14,623 bases of DNA from Lentzea aerocolonigenes (lineage in GTDB: Bacteria; Actinomycetota; Actinomycetes; Mycobacteriales; Pseudonocardiaceae): contig NZ_JYJG01000484.1 in NCBI RefSeq assembly GCF_000955955.1, positions 1 to 14,623 of the forward strand, given 5' to 3'. This document shows positions 13,194 through 14,623 of the stretch, piece by piece. The position numbers were made by a program, and so were the translations under genes. The notes under the pieces were generated by a model. The model was not told the DNA's origin, searched no databases, and saw nothing but the letters and a program-made list of their open reading frames with translations. The first letter of the stretch is position 1. Every line of letters begins with the position of its first letter.

Positions 13194-14378
13194 CTAGCGG
13201 TTGCCCTGGACCCACTGGTTCCACGGCACCTGCCAGTCGCCGAACCCGTCCCACGGCTCGAGCGCCGGGCCGCCGGAGTTCGTGACGATGACGACGTCGC
13301 CCTGGTTGCTGTTGTCGTACACCCACTTGGCGTTCTCGGGCGAGAGGTTGAGGCAGCCGTGGCTCACGTTGCGGCGGCCCTGGTCACCGACGGACCACTC
13401 GGCCTGGTGGAAGAAGATGCCGCTGTTCGACATCCGGTATGCCCAGCTGACCGGCGTCTTGTAGCCGCCGTTCTCCAGCGCGAGGCCGTACGTGGTCGAG
13501 TCCATGATCATGCGGTCGTGCTTCTCCATCAGCACGTACGTGCCGGTGGGGGTGGTGTTCGCCGCGTTGCCCATCGACGTGGGCATGGTGCGGATGACCT
13601 GGCCGTTCTTCTTGACGGTGACCTGGTGCGTGCCGCCGTCCGCCTCGTAGATCATCGAGTCGCCGACCGTCGTGGTGATGATCCGGTCTTCCTGGCCGTA
13701 GATGCCGTCACCGACGGTCTTGCCGTAGACCTTGACGTGCATGGTGACCTTGGTGCCGGGTGCCCAGAACTTCTCCGGACGCCAGTGCACCTCCTTCTTG
13801 TTGAACCAGTAGAAGGCGCCCTCGACCTTGGGCTCGGTGGTGATCTCCAGCATCTTCTCGGCCGCGACCTTGTCGGCCACCGGCTCGTCGAAGTAGAAGG
13901 CGAGCGGCTGTCCGACGCCGATGGTCGAGCCGTCCTGCGGGTTCGTCGACACGTAGGTCAGCGTCCGCGGCTTCACCGTGGTGAAGGACGACTCCTTGGT
14001 CTGCGGCTTGCCGTCCTCACCGGTCGCCGTGGCGCTCAGCTTGTAGGTCTTGCCGTACCCGAGCGGCTCGGTGTTGTTCCACTGCGTCGACTCGGGGTTC
14101 ATCTTCCCCTCGACGACCTTGCCGTCGGCGTTCGTCAGCTTGACCTCGGACAGCTTCCCGTCCGCCGCCGTGGCGATGACCGGCAGCCCAGGCGACACGT
14201 CGGCCGCACCGTCGTTCAGCGCCAGCGTCAACGTGACCGGCTTCGGCGGCGGCGGAGTGCTCGACGACGTGCTCCCCGCACCGGTCGAACTGTCGCCGCC
14301 CCCCGAACAGCCTGCGATCAGCATCACAGCGGCAGCCGCCATGACCACCCCACGACCGCGCCTGCCCCACATCCCCAT
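13194..14378 (-). CDS. Lipoprotein L,D-transpeptidase with two Ig-like domains
   Basis: A peptidoglycan cross-linking enzyme of 394 residues that makes 3-3 links between meso-diaminopimelate residues on the outer face of the membrane. Residues 1-23 are a lipoprotein signal (basic MGMWGRRGRG, hydrophobic core, lipobox LIAGC with lipidated Cys24), then a Ser/Gly/Pro-rich linker (25-46). Two Ig-like domains (about 47-136 and 138-237) and a YkuD domain (about 238-366) follow, the layout of mycobacterial LdtMt2. The active site is complete: His324 and NVSHGCLNLSP (His340, Cys342) in the family spacing. The Trp-rich tail (GFGDWQVPWNQWVQGN) is also typical. ATG 14378 was chosen because GGAAG lies seven bases upstream and the signal begins there; the longer frame to 14600 has no support. 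Divergent from the tRNA at the window end; terminated by the large hairpin. Confidence 0.94.
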   Translation of the reverse strand: MGMWGRRGRGVVMAAAAVMLIAGCSGGGDSSTGAGSTSSSTPPPPKPVTLTLALNDGAADVSPGLPVIATAADGKLSEVKLTNADGKVVEGKMNPESTQWNNTEPLGYGKTYKLSATATGEDGKPQTKESSFTTVKPRTLTYVSTNPQDGSTIGVGQPLAFYFDEPVADKVAAEKMLEITTEPKVEGAFYWFNKKEVHWRPEKFWAPGTKVTMHVKVYGKTVGDGIYGQEDRIITTTVGDSMIYEADGGTHQVTVKKNGQVIRTMPTSMGNAANTTPTGTYVLMEKHDRMIMDSTTYGLALENGGYKTPVSWAYRMSNSGIFFHQAEWSVGDQGRRNVSHGCLNLSPENAKWVYDNSNQGDVVIVTNSGGPALEPWDGFGDWQVPWNQWVQGNR

Positions 14379-14560
14379 CGACGTACTTCCGATCTGCTTG
14401 TCGCCCGCTCCCGAGACTGCCTGCACGAAGTCGTTTTGGCGTCCCCCGAGTAGGTGACGACACGGGGTGCCTGGAAGTTGCGCAAGTGGCCGGATCGTTA
14501 CGTGGCCGATGTAGCTCACGTGGGCGCTGACCAGCCGATTGGGATCCGCTCGCGGCGCTG

Positions 14561-14569
14561 TGCTAACGT
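14561..14569 (+). promoter_or_regulatory. Extended -10 promoter of the tRNA at the right edge
   Basis: TGCTAACGT matches the extended -10 pattern TGnTAnnnT exactly. A possible weak -35 (TTGGGA) lies at 14539-14544, 19 bp before the -10 hexamer. Transcription would start near 14576, about 33 bases before the partial tRNA. The divergent L,D-transpeptidase leader occupies the other side of this intergenic region. Confidence 0.5.
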
Positions 14570-14608
14570 TCTGCACGTCGGAACGGCAAGTGTCCGGCAC
14601 ACAAACAA

Positions 14609-14623
14609 GCGCCGCTAGCTCAG
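14609..14623 (+). tRNA. 5' end of a second tRNA gene, cut by the window edge
   Basis: The last 15 bases read as a 7-base acceptor strand GCGCCGC followed by TAGCTCAG, that is T8, A9, D stem GCTC and A14-G15. The same eight bases stand at this place in tRNA-His of this window. The anticodon is beyond the edge, so the amino acid is unknown; tRNA-Lys is one guess. The upstream promoter supports the call. Confidence 0.6.

Noticed and set aside
14379..14480. Possible riboswitch in the L,D-transpeptidase leader, since cell-wall genes of actinomycetes can carry cyclic-di-AMP riboswitches
   Set aside because: The conserved blocks of that riboswitch class could not be recognised in the leader.
14379..14600. 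Longer N-terminus of the L,D-transpeptidase
   Set aside because: It would place the lipoprotein signal in the middle of the protein and overlap the tRNA promoter.

Overview
The window is about 14.6 kb of high-GC DNA. It has frequent GTG starts, a tRNA gene without an encoded CCA end, a mycobacterial-type L,D-transpeptidase and an oligoribonuclease close to the mycobacterial form. Together these indicate an actinomycete, probably of the Pseudonocardiaceae; that family placement is inference. No insertion sequence, phage gene or CRISPR array was seen.

Left part (1-2830), regulatory: the 3' part of a LuxR-type regulator with a helical-repeat body lies on the plus strand. Facing it is a complete XRE-type regulator with a TPR-like body. 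Divergently from the XRE gene, with start codons about 20 bp apart, lies a 53-codon gene for a small secreted peptide. It has a good ribosome binding site, a Sec signal peptide and its own perfect 14-bp hairpin terminator. This regulator/peptide pair has the layout of an RRNPP-type peptide-signalling module and is the best candidate for an undescribed system here.

Middle part (2849-9249): a coupled ydbS-ydbT-like pair of membrane PH-domain proteins is followed by a convergent GlxA-type AraC regulator. That regulator is divergent from an MFS transporter it may control. The transporter overlaps tail-to-tail by 69 bp with a HerA/YjgR-type ATPase, which is divergent from orn.

Right part (9250-14623): tRNA-His has a strong terminator that sits only 18 bp before the start of an ABC-F gene, so the terminator may act as an attenuator. 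Two minus-strand genes for exported proteins follow. One is a PQQ-type sugar dehydrogenase homologue carrying a discoidin-like domain and two FN3 domains; the other is a lipoprotein L,D-transpeptidase. They are separated by a 47-bp perfect hairpin whose arms are themselves palindromes. The window ends in the first 15 bases of a second tRNA gene with an extended -10 promoter.
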